Positions 23,733 to 35,519 of a DNA stretch of 64,000 nt are shown here, piece by piece; position 1 is the first letter of the stretch, and the number at the start of each line of letters is the position of its first letter. The position numbers and the translations under genes were made by a program. Where the stretch lies: assembly GCA_018296165.2 (NCBI GenBank), contig JACKQL020000002.1:62001-126000 (forward strand), in the 5' to 3' direction. Source of the DNA: Termitomyces sp. T153. Lineage: Eukaryota > Basidiomycota > Agaricomycetes > Agaricales > Lyophyllaceae. The notes beneath the pieces were generated by a model. It had not been told where the DNA came from. It was given only the letters and a program-made list of their open reading frames with translations, and searched no databases.

Positions 23733-26700
23733 ATGCAGAATACTGATACTGAAATTGTACAAACTCAACGTGGGCTCAGGCTTCTTGCTCTTGGTAGGCT
23801 GATTCTTGTCATGTTACTCATAATACTAATCTGGCACAATCAACGCAGACGATGGCGGTACCCGTGGCCTCTCCGAGCTGCTGATCATTCAGGAGCTCAT
23901 GAAAAGGCTTAAGTTCATCACTCATGCCAACACAGTTCCAAAACCCTGCGAGTATTTTGATCTCATTGGTGGTGTTGGAACAGGAGGGTATGTCCCAAAT
24001 GATGTACCTATTGTCCATATCATTGGTCACTGATCAGCAATATCAGACTTATTGCATTGATTCTTGGACGACTTGGGATGCATATTGACCAGGCCATTGA
24101 GGAATATGTTCGCTTTACTTCTCGTGTCTACTCAGATAGGAAGGCAAGAAACAAAAAGGAGATGTTCAAAGCCTCAGTTTTTGAAGATGGCATGAAGGCA
24201 ATAATCAAGTCTTGTGGACTTCTGCCAAATGCTCTGTTACAAGATGATAAGAGTTGTAGGAGGTTTGTCTGATCTTCTGTTGCTGGATAGAAGGAAATTA
24301 AATCTGTAATTGCTAGTTTTGTTGTGGCACTCCCTGCAGTACACATGACACCACGAATTTTTCGTTCATACACAGTGGGTGCAAATCAGGGTTATAATTG
24401 CACCATTGTAGAGGCAGCACGTGTTACCACTGCTATCCCTGGACTTTTCAAGCCTGCACTGATTAAAGATGGGGGTATCCAAGAATCTTTCATTGGTGGT
24501 AATCTAGGATTTAGTAACCCTACCAAACTTCTTCTTGAGGAAGTAGAGAGTGTGTTTGGTCAGTCTGCACATGTGGCCTGCCTTGTGAGCATTGGTTCTG
24601 GGCAGCTTGGTCCAATTTCATTGCAATCTACTGATGCAAGGAATATGTTGAACCTTGTCAGTAGGATTGCAACTGACAGTGAAAATGTTGCTGCAGAGTT
24701 GACAAGGCAATTTAAGCACATTTCTGGTGTGTTTTATAGGCTGAATGTAGACCAAGGTCTACAGAATGCTACTTTTGATGATTCAAAGAAGGAATCAGAG
24801 ATCAAGTCACACACTTTGGCTTACTTGCATCATCCTAGTGTTGATGGCCATCTTGATGATCTAGTGCAAGCTTTACATGCCAGTCCCTGCAAGATTTCTG
24901 TAGGAAATTTCAGAGGGTCTCAGCTGTCTCAAGATGTCCAAACTGCTGTTATAGAAGACATTTATCAGATTCCTGCACCTACTCAAGTCTTTACTGGAAG
25001 AAAGAATATCTTGACAAAGTTAGATTACTACTTTGCCACAGATCATGGATCAGTGAAGGAAAAAGTACAGAAAAGATATGTTTTGTATGGTTTAGGAGGA
25101 GCTGGAAAGACACAAATTGTGCTGCAGTTTTTAGCAATGCATAAGTCAAGGTAGGTGAGGTGCTGTAACATACTACACTATATCTGAACAGTTGTTTAGA
25201 TTTGAATTTGTATCTTTGATTGATGCAAGCTCAAGAGTTTCTATAGAACAATTCTACAGATTTATTGCTAGTGAGGCAAAAGTTCCAGAACCAAACTCTG
25301 CTGCTGGCCTTAAAATACTGTACCACCAGCAGAAAGATTGGTTATTGATATTTGACAATGCAGATGACCCAGGAATTGCTTTGCAGTCTTTTTTCCCCTC
25401 CTGCCAACATGGGAACATTATCATCACTACAAGAAATCAAGATTGCACAGTTCATGCACCTCACCAAAATGACAGGATTGAGGAGTTGACAGAAGATGAT
25501 GCAATTGATCTTCTATACAAAATTTGTGGCAAATCTGAGTTATCTCCAAGTACAGAAGCCAAAGATCTAGTTCAAGAACTTGGTTATTTTGCTCTAGCTA
25601 TTGTGCAAGCTGGTCATTACTTGTTACAAGAGAAATGGATGGGATTTGACCAATATATTGAGAAGTATAGAGCAAATAAAAAGAAGTTTTTGAAACATGA
25701 ATCAAGGCAAAAAGTTGATAATTACTCCTTGTCAGTTTACTCCACTTGGAAAATCAGCTATGATAAACTTGATGTCAGGGCAAAGGCAACACTCAACTTC
25801 TGGAGTGTTTGCCATTATAGCAGAATCCCTATAGACATGTTCCACAGAGCATGGAACAATGTCAATACTGATGAAAAAAATCAAGTCCAGCAGCTTTCAA
25901 GGCTTCTAACTTTATTTTTTCATGATAGAAAGTGGGATGAAATGCTAATGGATGATACAATTAAATTGCTTTCATCTTATTCATTGGTTGAAAGGATTGG
26001 AGACAACCTGATAACAATACATCCTCTAGTTCAACAATGTTGTCATGAGTTTTTATCAGAAAAAGAGAAGGAGGAGATATGTCAGTTTGCTTCACAAGTA
26101 TATTATTATTTAGGAAAGAAGGCCTTTCTCTACAATGATGTACAATTGTGGCTACCTCATGTGAGAAGATTGCATCATGACACATTATTAGAGTTGAAAA
26201 CTGCTGAGGTCTTTATTGAATTCTTGTGGAAAGCTGAATTGTGGAGTGAGATTGTAGAGGAGTTGAAAAAAATCATGAATGCTATTAAAAAAACAGAACC
26301 TGACATGCTTTACATCTGGCAAAACAGACTAGGACATGCATTATATATGTCTGGACAGCTTCAAGAGGCTGAAAAAATGCAGCAACAGGTCCTAGTTACC
26401 CAGCAAAGAGTATTGGGAAAAGATCATCCTGATACTCTTGGTAGTATGAACAGTCTTGGGATCACTCTACAAAGAGCTGAAAAGCTTCAAGAGGCTGAAG
26501 AGATGCAGCAACAAGTCCTAGCTATCAGGCAAAGAGTATTAGGGAATGATCATCCTGATACTCTTGTTGGCATGAACAATCTTGGGGTCACTCTACAAAG
26601 AGCTGGAAAGCTTCAAGAGGCTGAAAAAATGCAGCAACAGGTCCTAGTTACCCAGCAAAGAGTATTGGGAAAAGATCATCCTGATACTCTTGGTAGTATG

Positions 26701-27156
26701 AACAGTCTTGGGATCACTCTACAAAGAGCTGAAAAGCTTCAAGAGGCTGCAGAGATGCAGCAACAAGTCCTAGCTATCAGGCAAAAAGTATTAGGGAATG
26801 ATCATCCTGATACTCTTGTTAGCATGAACAATCTTGGGGTCACTCTACAAAGAGCTGGAAAGCTTCAAGAGGCTGAAGAGATGCAGCAACAGGTCCTAGT
26901 TACCCAGCAAAAAGTATTGGGAAAAGTTCATCCTGATACTCTTGTTAGCATGAACAATCTTGGGGTCACTCTACAAAGAGCTGGAAAGCTTCAAGAGGCT
27001 GAAAAAATGCAGCAACAGGTCCTAGTTACCCAGCAAAGAGTATTGGGAAATGATCATCCTGATACTCTTGGTAGCATGAACAATCTTGGAGTCACTCTAC
27101 AAAGAGCTGGAAAGCTTCAAGAGGCTGAAGAGATGCAGCATCAAGTTCTACATTAG
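23733..27156 (+). CDS. NLR2: patatin/NB-ARC/TPR NLR-like protein, 1,068 aa
   Basis: Exons are 23733-23793, 23849-23987, 24047-24262, 24317-25150 and 25200-27156, all GT-AG and in frame. The patatin-like domain (about 15-330) has DGGTRG at 22-27. Gly64 sits at the nucleophile position (GVGTGG for GTSTGG), and FIGGNLGFSNP has Gly199 where the dyad Asp is expected, so phospholipase activity is doubtful. NB-ARC: P-loop GLGGAGKTQ (397-405), LLIFDNADD (465-473), IIITTRNQD, and a GLPLA-like ELGYFALAIVQAG. From about residue 785 there are 6.5 TPR units of 42 residues. The last stops abruptly (MQHQVLH) beside a Tc1 terminal repeat. Fungal proteins of this architecture sense partners through the repeats and trigger cell death in allorecognition or defence, which is inference here. 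Only this copy is fully open. Confidence 0.88.
26340..27150 (+). repeat. NLR2 TPR array with a 252-bp higher-order repeat
   Basis: About 6.5 units of 126 bp. Units 1-2 and 3-4 form a nearly identical pair of 252-bp blocks: a VLVTQQRVLGKDHP unit followed by a VLAIRQ-VLGNDHP unit. This shows duplication of two units at a time. Confidence 0.85.
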
Positions 27157-27203
27157 TTCAACAAATTGTCTCAATGTTTGGTCATTTTGTAAAGACTAGC
27201 TTA

Positions 27204-27335
27204 TACAGTGAAAACTAATCAATGATTAATTCCAAAATTGATATATGTTTCTATCAGCTTTGAGTATGTCTCTGGAGGGATGTTCTTCCATTCCTCTAAT
27301 ACTCCCTCCCACAACTTATGTTGGAAAGTACCAAC
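27204..27335 (-). mobile_element. Tc1/mariner remnant 3' of NLR2 (internally deleted)
   Basis: A TA followed by CAGTG terminal-repeat start lies at 27,204-27,210, about 50 bp after the NLR2 stop. Then comes only a piece of transposase end on the minus strand (VV-EW-NIP). Most of the transposase seen at 35.7 kb is deleted here. Confidence 0.6.
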
Positions 27336-28300
27336 AACCTCCCCATTCCTCATTAACAATGTCCTATGCATTAGTACTCTTCATAATGCAAACATATGCA
27401 CTGTATGACCACAATGTGTGAGTGTTTATATTTATATGTGCATGCAGGCTTGCAGTTACCATCTTGGGTGCAGTGAGTATTTTGAACCTTCCCCTATCAT
27501 CATAGTCTCATCACTGGCCTGTTACCTACTGCTAGATTGCACTGGGTAAGTATGACAATAAATTTACTTCAAAATTGAACCAGAGCTGACTCAAGCCTAT
27601 ACCAGTGCAAATTGTTAATCCCTCTGACACAAATGATAAGATTAATAATTATGACTGATCCTTCCATGATTGTAGATAGGCTGCTCAAACACATGGATTG
27701 AGATGCTCATGTTTGACATACTCATTTTCTGTATGATGGTGTTCAAGTTGTTGAGATAGTATAATAGAGGTTTGGAACTTTCTTTTCAAGGTTTTCCTAC
27801 ATGATAGTACAGTATAATTTTTGTGTAAATCTTCCTTCTAGAACTCAAATTCTACTTAGGTTCAATATACTTTGGATAAGTGGATAATACTGCTAGTTCC
27901 AGTAGAGGTGAGGCATTGACATTGTCATTGTGGAATCATGGTTGTTGTTGAGCTTGTGACTGTCCTCACATTAGTATACCCTTTATTCCTCTGATATTCA
28001 ACCAGCTCCCATGCAGACTAGACCTGTGAATACTTGCTATATTGACCTCCAATTTCAAAGTACCACTGCCAGCCTACTCCACAAACTGGATCTATCTATT
28101 CAATTTTACATCAAAGTCATGATGCCTAAGTAGTATGTAAATCATACACATATGAGAACTACAATAAATGACATCAATAACTAATCAAAAAAAATCACAA
28201 CAAAGGTGGGTTTATGTACTTTTAGGATGGTTGACAGCTGTTTACATGTAGTGCATATACATATAACAATCTGCATAAAGAGTGGTCACTTGATATAGTT
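27336..28300. repeat. CpG-free repeat flank (matches 36,160-37,110 and 1,240-2,050 inverted)
   Basis: No coding signal. The sequence is about 90% alike to the flank of the third NLR copy and recognisable, inverted, left of NLR1. It marks how far the NLR duplication unit extends on the 3' side. Confidence 0.6.
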
Positions 28301-28318
28301 TGTGGTCCTACAACCAGC

Positions 28319-29870
28319 TTGACTCAGCATCTTCATATCTTTTTTACTGAAGTGTGCCCACACTTTGAAACCAAGGAAACACCTAAGGATGCTGAGGCAT
28401 CATCACTACAAAAAGGAAAAGCAGCTGTAGCAGCAAATAAATCAGGAAAGATAAAGCCTTCAAAATCTGAATCAACTGGATCTTCACATAAGAAGCAGGT
28501 CTTCAATCTTGACACTCCAAAAATTCATTCAATTATGCACTATCCTAATTCAATACAATGCTTTGGCACTACAGACTCATACTAAACTCAGATTGTAAGT
28601 TATTACACTACTTCTTATAGAGTATATTGATCCAATAATATCAGGGTGAACAAGAGCATAAGCATGTCAAGGAATTTTATGCTCAAACAAAAAAAATCAA
28701 TTTGAGGGAAAAATTGCACAGCAAGAGCATCATGAAGCATGATCAATGGCAATGGAACAAGCTATTCAAGAGAATACTGAGGATGAAGAGCTTCCACCTA
28801 CTAATCTAGAAAGAACATCACTATATCTCCAAGGCAAAACACACATCATTGAATCTCTTCTAATGGATAAAGGATCATGAGAAGGATCCAGCTATCATGG
28901 TAAGCCTAGAAAGTGTATCAATCCAAGCTAAGAATTGATAAAGATCATTAGAACTTCAAATATAAATTAAATGAGCACCTCTTAATATGCTTACTTTCTT
29001 CCAACACTGAAATCACTGACCAAAATTGTGGAAACTCATTATTAGAGACAACATGATATATCAACCCAAAACTATCCATATCAACTATACAACCTATGAC
29101 AATCAATGTGGCCAAGACACTCTCAATCCACAATGGCAATCAGATGTAATGGTCATTGCAGACAATAATGCTCACCCCTATTGGTCCTTCAGGATTGTGA
29201 AGACCTTTCATGCACTGGTATGGCTCAATGAGAGTGGGCAGGAGTTCTAGCAAGTAGAATTTGTATTGGGTGGTGGTATGGAGTTGATGATGATACCAAG
29301 TCTGGATTTGCTGCCAAGCATTGCTATCAAATTGGTTTTATCAAAGGAGAAGATACCTTTGGATTTGTTGACCCTGCAGATGTTCTTTGTGCTGTATCTC
29401 ATTCCACAATTTGCAGGATCTCATACCAATGACTTGCTGGCTCCATCTATGGCTTGACACATAGATGAAGGCAATTTGGACCATGAACAATACTATGTTG
29501 AGATGTTAATAAATTATTCATTTTTTGATTGATTACTCATTAAATTTCAGGTTTGTGGACAGAGATACCTTTGTTTGATTTACTGGGGGTGGGCTTGGAC
29601 ATCACACAACATGAGATGCCACACACCCATTTCAAAAAGATATAAAAAAAGGTTTTTTATTGGATGAAGAAAACTCATCTACATACACAGATAATTTGGA
29701 GACTCAGTATTAAGAGGAGAGCACAAGTGGAAGTGAGAAGGAGGAAGATCCATATGAAGAAATCCCAGAAGAGGATGAAGACATGAGTGAAGAGGAAGAG
29801 GAAGAGAATGAGAATGAGAACAATTTGGTTGATGATTTTTTGGCCTATGCAGGATCGTAGTTCATTACAA
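28319..29870 (+). pseudogene. KDZ-type transposon ORF remnant
   Basis: Scattered frames in order: FNLDTPKIHSIMHYPNSIQCFGTTDSY, EQEHKHVKEFYA-T-KIN, INYTTYDNQCGQDTLNP, SDVMV, HPYWSFRIVKTFHALVW, and FGFVDPADVL-AVHLIPQFA-like pieces, ending in an acidic tail. This order matches the C-terminal half of the large protein common in Agaricomycete Kyakuja/Dileera/Zisupton elements. Stops and frameshifts are frequent. One of the few CpGs in the block is near 29,856. Confidence 0.65.
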
Positions 29871-30463
29871 GAAATAACTCTACATATGAATTATGTTTCA
29901 TGATCACTGTGCAAGATCTGTGCTGAATAATGTGCTAAGCTGACTCAAATAGTATATACATTTCAAAGTCATGAAATCCTGGAGCAAACATTCTTGTAGA
30001 TGTAAGCATTGATTATTATACACTGATATTATGTTTTAAAAATCATGTAGATCTTGGAATTCTCAAAACTCATGTTGGTTATATTGATATATATTGAAAG
30101 GAGAATTATTTAACATCATATTCCAAAAGCAAGCTCATATTAGCATTTTGTTTCTAGTCATTGAGGTCCTTAAGTAACATTTAAAAATAAGAAACCATTA
30201 ATATGATATGACCTTATATAATTTAAATCATCCTGGTTGGTTTGTGATAATCTTATACCCCAGTAGTACTTTATTTTCCTGTAAACTCAGGGATTTTTTG
30301 AAAACTTGAAAACTCTCATTGTAAAGAGGTATTCTTACTGTGGGTTGATCTAACATTGTGTTTATGAACAAGTATAAGACCTCAGAATTATCTTTCTTGA
30401 AAATAAGAGGTCCCAGGCCATACATGGCCAAATATGTTCACAGCCTTTTTTATGATGGTAATC
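29871..30463. other. AT-rich, CpG-free spacer
   Basis: No gene or repeat recognised between the KDZ remnant and the start of the duplicated block. Confidence 0.4.
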
Positions 30464-30949
30464 AAATACTCCACAAGTTCTCTATCTAGATTCTGTGGAC
30501 TCTTGTCATGGCTCTGATGGAATGAATGTGAGGCCAGAGGAGAAAGATATTTGTAAGCTTGTAGCAAGAATTCATAACATTCACAAACAAAACTCCATCA
30601 AACAGTCCATGAGTCAAGGGTAAGGATTCAGGAGTAAGGACATTTGGGAATGAAAATTGTGTTTCAACAGTCCACAAAATCTTGATATAGAAGTGTTAAA
30701 AACAAATAGAAAGAATTGTATATGGGTATATCAGGAGTTGAAGCAAGCCTGTGAATGGATGGGAATGGAATAATGGAAGTCCACATGGCTCCTCATCAAA
30801 TGGTCCTCTTTTGGCATGGAATATCCAAGTTCTGTTCTGACTGGATGAATATCATATATCCCATCCTGCAACTTAGGAGTTTGATTACCTGATCCAATGA
30901 CACCTTGTCCTCTGATCAGCACATTGTCCATTGATTTCCCATCTCATAC

Positions 30950-31700
30950 TCATAGCACAAGTACCTCCACCCCTTACTCAAGGAATGTACAAGATCATCA
31001 ACAATGATTCTGGTAACATTATTACCCTATCCACTGTGAACAGTCAAACCAGTATGTCAAATTATTTCTCAGTCAATTGATTTTTAAACCAAATGATTTA
31101 TGATTATTGTCCTAGTCATGGCTTCCCCATACATGAGTCCAAGTCAGGACAATCAGACATGGCTTCCCCATACATGAGTCCAAGTCAGGACAATCAGAAA
31201 GTAAGATATAGTCTGTGCTTGGTCTCATTGTCAAATGATTTCTTGCATCAAGTGGATTGCAGAGATTGTAAATGGAACAAAGAACAAGTACTCACTATGC
31301 AGTGTTTACTAGACCAATCAGAATAAAGTTATCTACTTAGGCTACAACAAGCAGCATACCTCCTCAGGGGATGATGTTGTTGGTATCCCAGACCATTGCA
31401 CAGTCTTTATTCTTAGTGATTACTGCAAGGTAACTGTATTTATTGTTGCTCTCCCAGCTACCTCACTGAAGCTGATCTTCTGTGCCTACTTAGGATCACT
31501 CCTGATTCAGACCTTCAGCTGGTAGTCATAGCTCATAAAATGATACAATTTCAATAAAAGTTCCTCTCAGCTCTGGTCATTCATAGAAATTTCAGACTAG
31601 ACCACTTCTGATGGGGGTCAAGCATGTTGGTATGTGTTTAGTCCAGCCAAAATCATTCACAAGAAGAACAAGCTGATTGCACAATACATGCAGGTCCTCT
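30950..31700 (+). pseudogene. Second remnant of the small lectin-like gene
   Basis: Partner of 21,395-21,940. It retains more of the 3' part, with YLGYNKQHTSSGDDVVGIP and CTVFILSDYCK ending at a GTAACT donor-like site near 31,430. The start codon is lost (ATA). A 41-bp direct tandem repeat (31,117-31,157 and 31,158-31,198) breaks it. Confidence 0.35.
31117..31198 (+). repeat. 41-bp tandem duplication
   Basis: Two head-to-tail copies of a 41-bp unit beginning CATGGCTTCCCCATACATG. The partner block at 21.56 kb has one copy, so the duplication arose after the block copied. Confidence 0.85.
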
Positions 31701-32060
31701 CATTGCTGCCATATGCTATTACTTGAGATTGACTCAAACAGTTCTTTACTTTTTCATTTTTTCATTTAAATAAATTCAAATCATTATGTATTCTTTTTTT
31801 TTCATGACAGGTGTGAGCCTGTCCACAATATTTGGCTTATTTGATCAGTACACTGTACCTGACATTCAAGTTGATCCTCTGTTGATCCCAAGGTCAAGAC
31901 TAGGTTGGCTGTCTATATTTCCAACCTATTGTTATTGTCTGATACAGTGATACTGTTCAGCATATGTCACAATAGACAAATACCTTGTACCTTGCTTTTG
32001 AAATGATCCATCATCAAGTATGGACCATTGACAAGCACAGCAGACTAGAGATCCAACAAT

Positions 32061-32260
32061 TATATAGGGTGTGGGTGTTGTGGAGGCTAATGAGAGACAG
32101 AGTCAGGCAAGGGTTTTTTAGATGTGTTTATGCTTTTGGTTTCTTAGTATCCATTACTATGCTAAACATTCATATTCATATTCTTATACATGTATGCATG
32201 AACACAAACAGCTCTAGCCATCCTCAAAGTGCACAAATCCCTCCTATCTATGATTGAATC
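32061..32260 (+). pseudogene. VNERQ gene fragment, copy 3
   Basis: CpG-stripped copy of the VNERQ segment. The sequence between here and 33,430 contains about 1.1 kb that is not in copy 2, without a recognisable gene, so this copy has been split by an insertion or rearrangement. Confidence 0.5.
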
Positions 32261-32269
32261 AACTCATGT

Positions 32270-33435
32270 GCCAGCTCAAGCATGTCAGGTACCACTGACC
32301 ATGGGGGCTCAGCTACACTGGGCAAATCCTTTCTAGGCAGACATGATGTCCTACACTAATAACTGGGCATTCAGAGAAGGTCTAGACATTGAGGACTTGT
32401 GAGGATAAGCAATGGAGAGTAATCCAAACAAGTCCAGAGTGGTCCAGAGAGGTCTAGAATGAGTTGTGGAGAAGGTGTCAGACTTGATGAGGGTGTCAGG
32501 TACAAGCCCAGAAGCAAGTATTAGAGGTGCAGGGCAAACAGAGGCTATGCAAGTGATAGGAGCAGGGCTGGAGTTTGATGGGGGATCAATGGATGTTGAC
32601 AGCTTTTGGAGCTGAGCAAATAGCAAGGTCCAGAGTTGCTTTCAAGAGTGTTTGAGTTTGTCATCATAAGCATGGAGTTTGTAAAGGCATTAAAGCTAAA
32701 AGGACTTGAGCACAGTAATGGAAACAGAGTCAAACAAGACAAGACAGAGTCAAGATGAGATTGAGACAGGAATGAAAATAGATTCAAGCAGAAATACAAA
32801 ATGATAACAAGAACAATAATGGAAATAGAGACAAGACAAGACTGAGAGACTGAGATAAGGCTGGGAGACTGAGAGAAGAGGAAATGTAACACAGAACACA
32901 AAACACAAGACAGAAACAATCAGACCATAGGTAACATTAAGCAATATCAAGACTAGAGTACAAGAAGCTACTCTACAACTTATATATTAACTACTGGAGA
33001 ACTCTGGGGGACAGTGGGTGTGGTGGCAGGGCTTGACAGAGTTGTGCAGAGTCAATGGGTGTTGGTTGTGATTAGGGGATGGGCTGCAGTGATATTCTGA
33101 TGGGATCAGTTGAGGATGCAGGCTGTTCTGGGGTTGTCATGATGCTCTGGGGTTGGTTGGGCAGACTAGGGGGAGGAGTTGGTGACATGCAGCAGAGTCA
33201 GAAATGATGGGGGAAGGTCCCAGGGGCTCAGGAGAGTCAAGGGAAGCATTGATGGCTGTGGAGAAGGCATCAGAGTTAGCCAGGGAGCTGTTGGAGTTTG
33301 CCAGAGAAGTGTTGGAGTTACCTGGGGTGGGTGTCAAGGGTGTACAATAGTTGGGAGAGTTCAACAGGGCATTGGGGGGAACTCCAAGGAAGCAAGCAGG
33401 TTGGTAATGATGTTCAGGAGTCTAGGGAGTGGGTC
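32270..33435. other. Insert splitting the third block copy
   Basis: About 1.1 kb is absent from the partner block. It is GA-rich on the plus strand, CpG-free, and without recognisable coding potential. Open frames on either strand are low complexity. Confidence 0.45.
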
Positions 33436-33542
33436 ATGACAAAGCATGTTCATGCAGAGCACCACTTGTTGCATCTGCTCTCAATGCTCTGTTCACACTC
33501 TCTAGCACAGCACTGATGTTCCAGGTGTAGGTGGAGCAGGAC

Positions 33543-34016
33543 ATGCTGGGGGACTTGGATTGGCCAAGTGTTGCTGCAAGCAAGACAGGTGTCAAAACCA
33601 ATATGGTGAGGATGGATGTGGTGATGAAGAAGGTGGAGGGGTGTGCTGATGGGGAGGAGGGGGGAGTGGGTGAAGTGGGCTGAGAGGAGAGTGGGTCTGA
33701 GAGGGAGATGGGGGTGGCTAGATCTTTGGCACAAAAGTCTTTAGAGAGGTTGAGGTGCTATTCTTGTTGTTTTCTCATAATGCTGGGGGACTTGGATTGG
33801 CCAAGTGTTGCTGCAAGCAAGACAGGTGTCAAAACCAATATGGTGAGGATGGATGTGGTGATGAAGAAGGTGGAGGGGTGTGCTGATGGGGAGGAGGGGG
33901 GAGTGGGTGAAGTGGGCTGAGAGGAGAGTGGGTCTGAGAGGGAGATGGGGGTGGCTAGATCTTTGGCACAAAAGTCTTTAGAGAGGTTGAGGTGCTATTC
34001 TTGTTGTTTTCTCATT
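33543..34016 (+). repeat. Perfect 237-bp tandem duplication
   Basis: Units 33,543-33,779 and 33,780-34,016 read identically. The unit contains the end of the VNERQ-related segment and the GA-rich stretch. The partner copy at 22.68 kb has it once. Perfect identity means it is younger than the CpG decay. Confidence 0.92.
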
Positions 34017-34519
34017 CACATTTTTGAGCCACTTGTGTTCCTTCTTGTGGTCTTGCAGTCATGTGCAATGGCAGCCAACATACCCCTGTAATGGTCTACT
34101 GCAACCTGGTGGATGTCTTTGGATTTGGAAAGGGTGAGAGTACAAAAGGCACAGATACTGAAGCCACAATGAGTGGGATGGGGTTCAGATGAGGGCAGTA
34201 CCTAGTGAATGTAAGTGTGTGGCCTTTTGACATCAGCTTTGCTTTTGGTGCTCAATTGGTTTGCTGTTTGATCTACTTTTTATGGTCATGGATACATTTA
34301 TAGTTCACTTTAACAATTGGGCTCATGATTGAGCTCTATTTAGAATGATCTTTCTAGCATTTGAACATTCTGAAAGGCAGGACAGCAGTGTTGGTCAAAG
34401 TGTGAAATCAGTTGTTTTGGTTCTATCTGATTTACCCCTGGCAAGTTTGCACCCATCTTTTTGCCATATCCCATCTTTCTGTCATCTCTCAGACCTATTG
34501 CCAGGATTGAAATTGCACC

Positions 34520-35470
34520 ATCCAGAATACTGATACTGAAATTGTCAAGATGTTGAACTTTGTCAGAAGGATTGCAACTGACAGTGAATCTGTTGCTGCA
34601 GAGTTGATAAGCCAATTGAAGCACATTTCTGGCATGTTTTATAGGCTGAATGTAGACCAAGGTCTACAGAATGCTACTTTTAATGATCCAAAGAAGCTAT
34701 CAGAGATTAAGGCACACACTTTGGCTTACTTGCATCATCCTAGTGTTGATGGCCATCTTGATGATCTAGTGCAAGCTTTACATGCTAGTCCCTGCAAGAT
34801 TTCTGTAGGAATTTTCAGAGGGCCTCAGCTGTCTCAAGATCTCCAAACTGCTGTTATAGCAGACATTTACCAATTTCCTGCACCTACTCAAGTCTTTACT
34901 GAAAGAAAGGATATCTTGACAAAGTGAGATTACTACTTTGCCACAGATCATGGATCAGTGAAGGAAAAAGTATAGAAAAGATATGTTTTGTATGGTTTAG
35001 GAGGAGCTGGAAAGACACAAATTGTGCTGCAGTTTTTAGCAATGCATAACTCAAGGTAGGTGAGGTGCTGTAATATACTACACTATATTCTGAACAGGTT
35101 TTTAGATTTGAATTTGTATCTTTGATTGATGCAAGCTCAAGAGTTTCTATAGAACAATTCTACAAGTTTATTGCTAGTCAGGCAAAAGTTCCTGAACCAG
35201 ATTCTGCTGCTGGCATTAAAATCCTGTACCACCAGCAGAAAGATTGGTTATTGATATTTGACAATGCAGATGACCCAGGAATTGCTCTACAGTCTTTTTT
35301 CCCATCCTGCCAACATGGGAACATTATCATCACTACAAGAAATCAAGATTGCACAATTCATGCTCCTCACCAAAATGACAGGATTGAGGAGTTGACAGAA
35401 GATGATGCAATTCAGCAAGAGCTGGAAAGCCTCCAGAAGCTGAAGAGATGCAGCAACAAGTTCTACATTA
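34520..35470 (+). pseudogene. NLR3: deleted copy of the NLR-like gene
   Basis: Compared with NLR2, the start ATG is ATC. Exon 1 is fused to the middle of exon 4, removing the equivalent of about 23,758-24,640. Two stops follow (TTA to TGA near 34,925 and CAG to TAG near 34,974). The NB-ARC is intact to TEDDAI, where a second deletion joins it to the last half TPR unit and the shared terminal stop. The P-loop and IFDNADD segments are still readable. Confidence 0.9.
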
Positions 35471-35519
35471 GTTCAACAAATCATCTCAATGTTTGGTCAT
35501 TTTGTAAAAAACTAGCTTA

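Larger units (their letters stand above)
20843..25500 (+). repeat. Donor-like copy of the duplicated block (partner of 30,464-35,470)
   Basis: The block from here to the middle of the NLR2 NB-ARC matches 30,464-35,470 in direct orientation. This copy keeps CpG up to about 24,430, where the partner has TpG or CpA at most sites. Confidence 0.8.
30464..35470 (+). repeat. Third, CpG-depleted copy of the lectin-fragment/VNERQ/NLR block
   Basis: Matches 20,843-25,500 in direct orientation. Differences are dominated by CpG in the other copy read as TpG or CpA here (for example GGGCGAGGGTCG at 22,405 against AGGCAAGGGTTT at 32,105; CAGCGTTAGAACGTTC at 23,586 against TAGCATTTGAACATTC at 34,353). I found no CpG in the block on reading it through. 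Confidence 0.85.

Noticed and set aside
27100..30500. KDZ and Tc1 remnants as active transposons
   Set aside because: Frequent stops and frameshifts, missing catalytic parts and no intact terminal repeats at both ends.
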